Source: Leptospira noumeaensis (GTDB lineage Bacteria > Spirochaetota > Leptospiria > Leptospirales > Leptospiraceae). Taken from it: a stretch of DNA of 64,000 nucleotides. Where the stretch lies: contig NZ_RQFK01000026.1 of the NCBI RefSeq assembly GCF_004770765.1, forward strand, positions 372,001-436,000, written 5' to 3'. Positions 63,296 through 64,000 of this stretch are shown piece by piece. The translations under genes and the position numbers were made by a program. The notes beneath the pieces were generated by a model that did no database searches, was not told the origin of the DNA, and saw only the letters and a program-made list of their open reading frames with translations. Numbering within the stretch: position 1 is the stretch's first letter; every line of letters begins with the position of its first letter.

Positions 63296-64000
63296 TAACT
63301 TCTTCCGGAACGAGAAGCCTTACGGATATCCTTTCCCTCTTTCGATAAAGTAGGAAAAAAAACGGACTCAGGGACGGAGTATCCCCTTTCGACCGCCTTA
63401 CGGTAGTAAGGCAAAAGATTGTCCCACCTAGGAAAATCCTTTAAAACAAGTAATGTATCACGCCAAACTTCTAAAAAACCTACCTGTGTTTTTTCTTCCG
63501 ATGTTGCTGACTCCGCCCATTTGAGTGCCAATTCATAACGTCCAAGTTCGTAATTGGCTTTTACAAAATAATAATGAAATTCTTTATTTTTTTTGGCAGC
63601 TACTTCAAGAGATTTTGCATAATCTAACAAACTATACCAATTATTTTTTTGGACTTGGATATCGGCCATTCCATACAAAGCATTTTCATGGAAAGGAACC
63701 ACTTCTAAAATCTGATTAAAATAACCTTCCGCATAAACAAAGTTACCTGTTTGTAAGTAATAATTGGCTAGTTCTTCGTAAGAGTATAACTCCCAACCTT
63801 TCAGTCGGGAAAGTGCATCCAGTAATACAACCCTTTCCTCATTTCGTAAACGAAGTTCTAATTCTTTTAGAATTGTTGTGTAAGTGACTGAGGAACGAGA
63901 AGGAGCTTCTCTTGTAATTTTTTGTTTGAGATGTTCGTATTCATCTAACAAATAATAGAATCGAAGGCGATTCAAATGAACAACCACTTCGTTTGGATTG
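63295..64000 (-). CDS. TPR-repeat protein, partial (N-terminus beyond window)
   Basis: An open frame of at least 235 codons that continues past base 64000 (upstream codons read NPNE before VVVHLNRLRFYYL), so the GTG at 63987 is not the true start. Tetratricopeptide repeats are visible: LANYYLQTGNFVYAEGYFNQ, ALYGMADIQVQKNNWYSLLD and HYYFVKANYELGRYELALKW. The C-terminus is basic (KDIRKASRSGRS). TPR proteins act as protein-binding scaffolds; the partner is unknown. Confidence 0.75.
   Translation of the reverse strand, partial: NPNEVVVHLNRLRFYYLLDEYEHLKQKITREAPSRSSVTYTTILKELELRLRNEERVVLLDALSRLKGWELYSYEELANYYLQTGNFVYAEGYFNQILEVVPFHENALYGMADIQVQKNNWYSLLDYAKSLEVAAKKNKEFHYYFVKANYELGRYELALKWAESATSEEKTQVGFLEVWRDTLLVLKDFPRWDNLLPYYRKAVERGYSVPESVFFPTLSKEGKDIRKASRSGRS

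Noticed and set aside
1..64000. tRNA, rRNA, CRISPR arrays, transposases, prophage genes
   Set aside because: No cloverleaf-type segments, regularly spaced repeats, transposase or phage-like genes were recognised in any gap or frame.

Overview
The window looks like chromosomal DNA of a Leptospira species, most likely from the saprophytic (free-living) side of the genus. The evidence is moderately low GC (a reading impression, not computed), the gene set flgN-flgK-flgL-fliW-csrA, spirochaete-type lipoboxes, a fused isobutyryl-CoA mutase, OmpA/PD40 envelope proteins, SpoIIE-type phosphatases and PilZ-like proteins. The species cannot be fixed from the sequence alone. No rRNA, tRNA, CRISPR array, phage or transposase was seen.

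Layout. 1-2.8 kb: an AT-rich, accessory-looking block of four minus-strand genes (a partial membrane protein, a DUF5063-like protein, a lipoprotein and a secreted SGNH/GDSL hydrolase). They are separated by related short motifs resembling degenerate integron attC sites. 2.8-3.3 kb: non-coding, with a perfect 20-bp palindrome, a structured repeat that recurs at 11.5 kb, and an ArsR operator. 3.3-12.5 kb: plus-strand genes for ArsR plus a tandem SRPBCC protein, a MATE exporter, a DUF1801 protein, an AraC regulator, an M24 hydrolase with two paralogous beta-propeller lipoproteins, and a di-haem cytochrome c. 12.6-21.7 kb (minus): papain-like protease with a small exported partner, a membrane protein with an S4-like segment, fused isobutyryl-CoA mutase IcmF, and an acyltransferase. 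21.7-26 kb: PAP2 phosphatase, Wzx-like flippase and a probable outer-membrane barrel. 26-30.7 kb (minus): receiver/anti-sigma-kinase fusion and an HtrA-like protease beside a catalytically dead paralogue. 30.9-35 kb: sulfurtransferase-fold protein without its cysteine, a GH31 lipoprotein and a phosphoesterase. 35-40.5 kb (minus): OsmC, DUF374 acyltransferase, csrA-fliW-flgL-flgK-flgN.

40.5-46.4 kb holds small genes (DUF1289, zinc-finger protein, Mpo1-like, lipoprotein), aat, and a plus-strand run with a PilZ-like protein and an ECF sigma factor. 46.5-56.4 kb is a plus-strand run: PhoB/PhoR-type two-component system, argJ, a membrane pseudophosphatase overlapping an active SpoIIE phosphatase, an M50-like protease, UDP-glucuronate decarboxylase and an isolated PntA-like transhydrogenase subunit. 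56.4-62.3 kb (minus) has a lipid A-type acyltransferase, PAP2, hisS, a second PilZ-like protein and an OmpA/PD40 protein. The window ends with a divergent dihydropteroate synthase and a truncated TPR gene.

A recurring theme is an apparently active enzyme encoded next to a degenerate partner: HtrA/pseudo-HtrA and SpoIIE phosphatase/pseudophosphatase, plus a lone sulfurtransferase without its catalytic cysteine. These pairs, the cassette-like block and the structured repeats are the best candidates for undescribed biology. Starts were moved inward where a Shine-Dalgarno sequence, an ATGA overlap or a signal peptide supported it.
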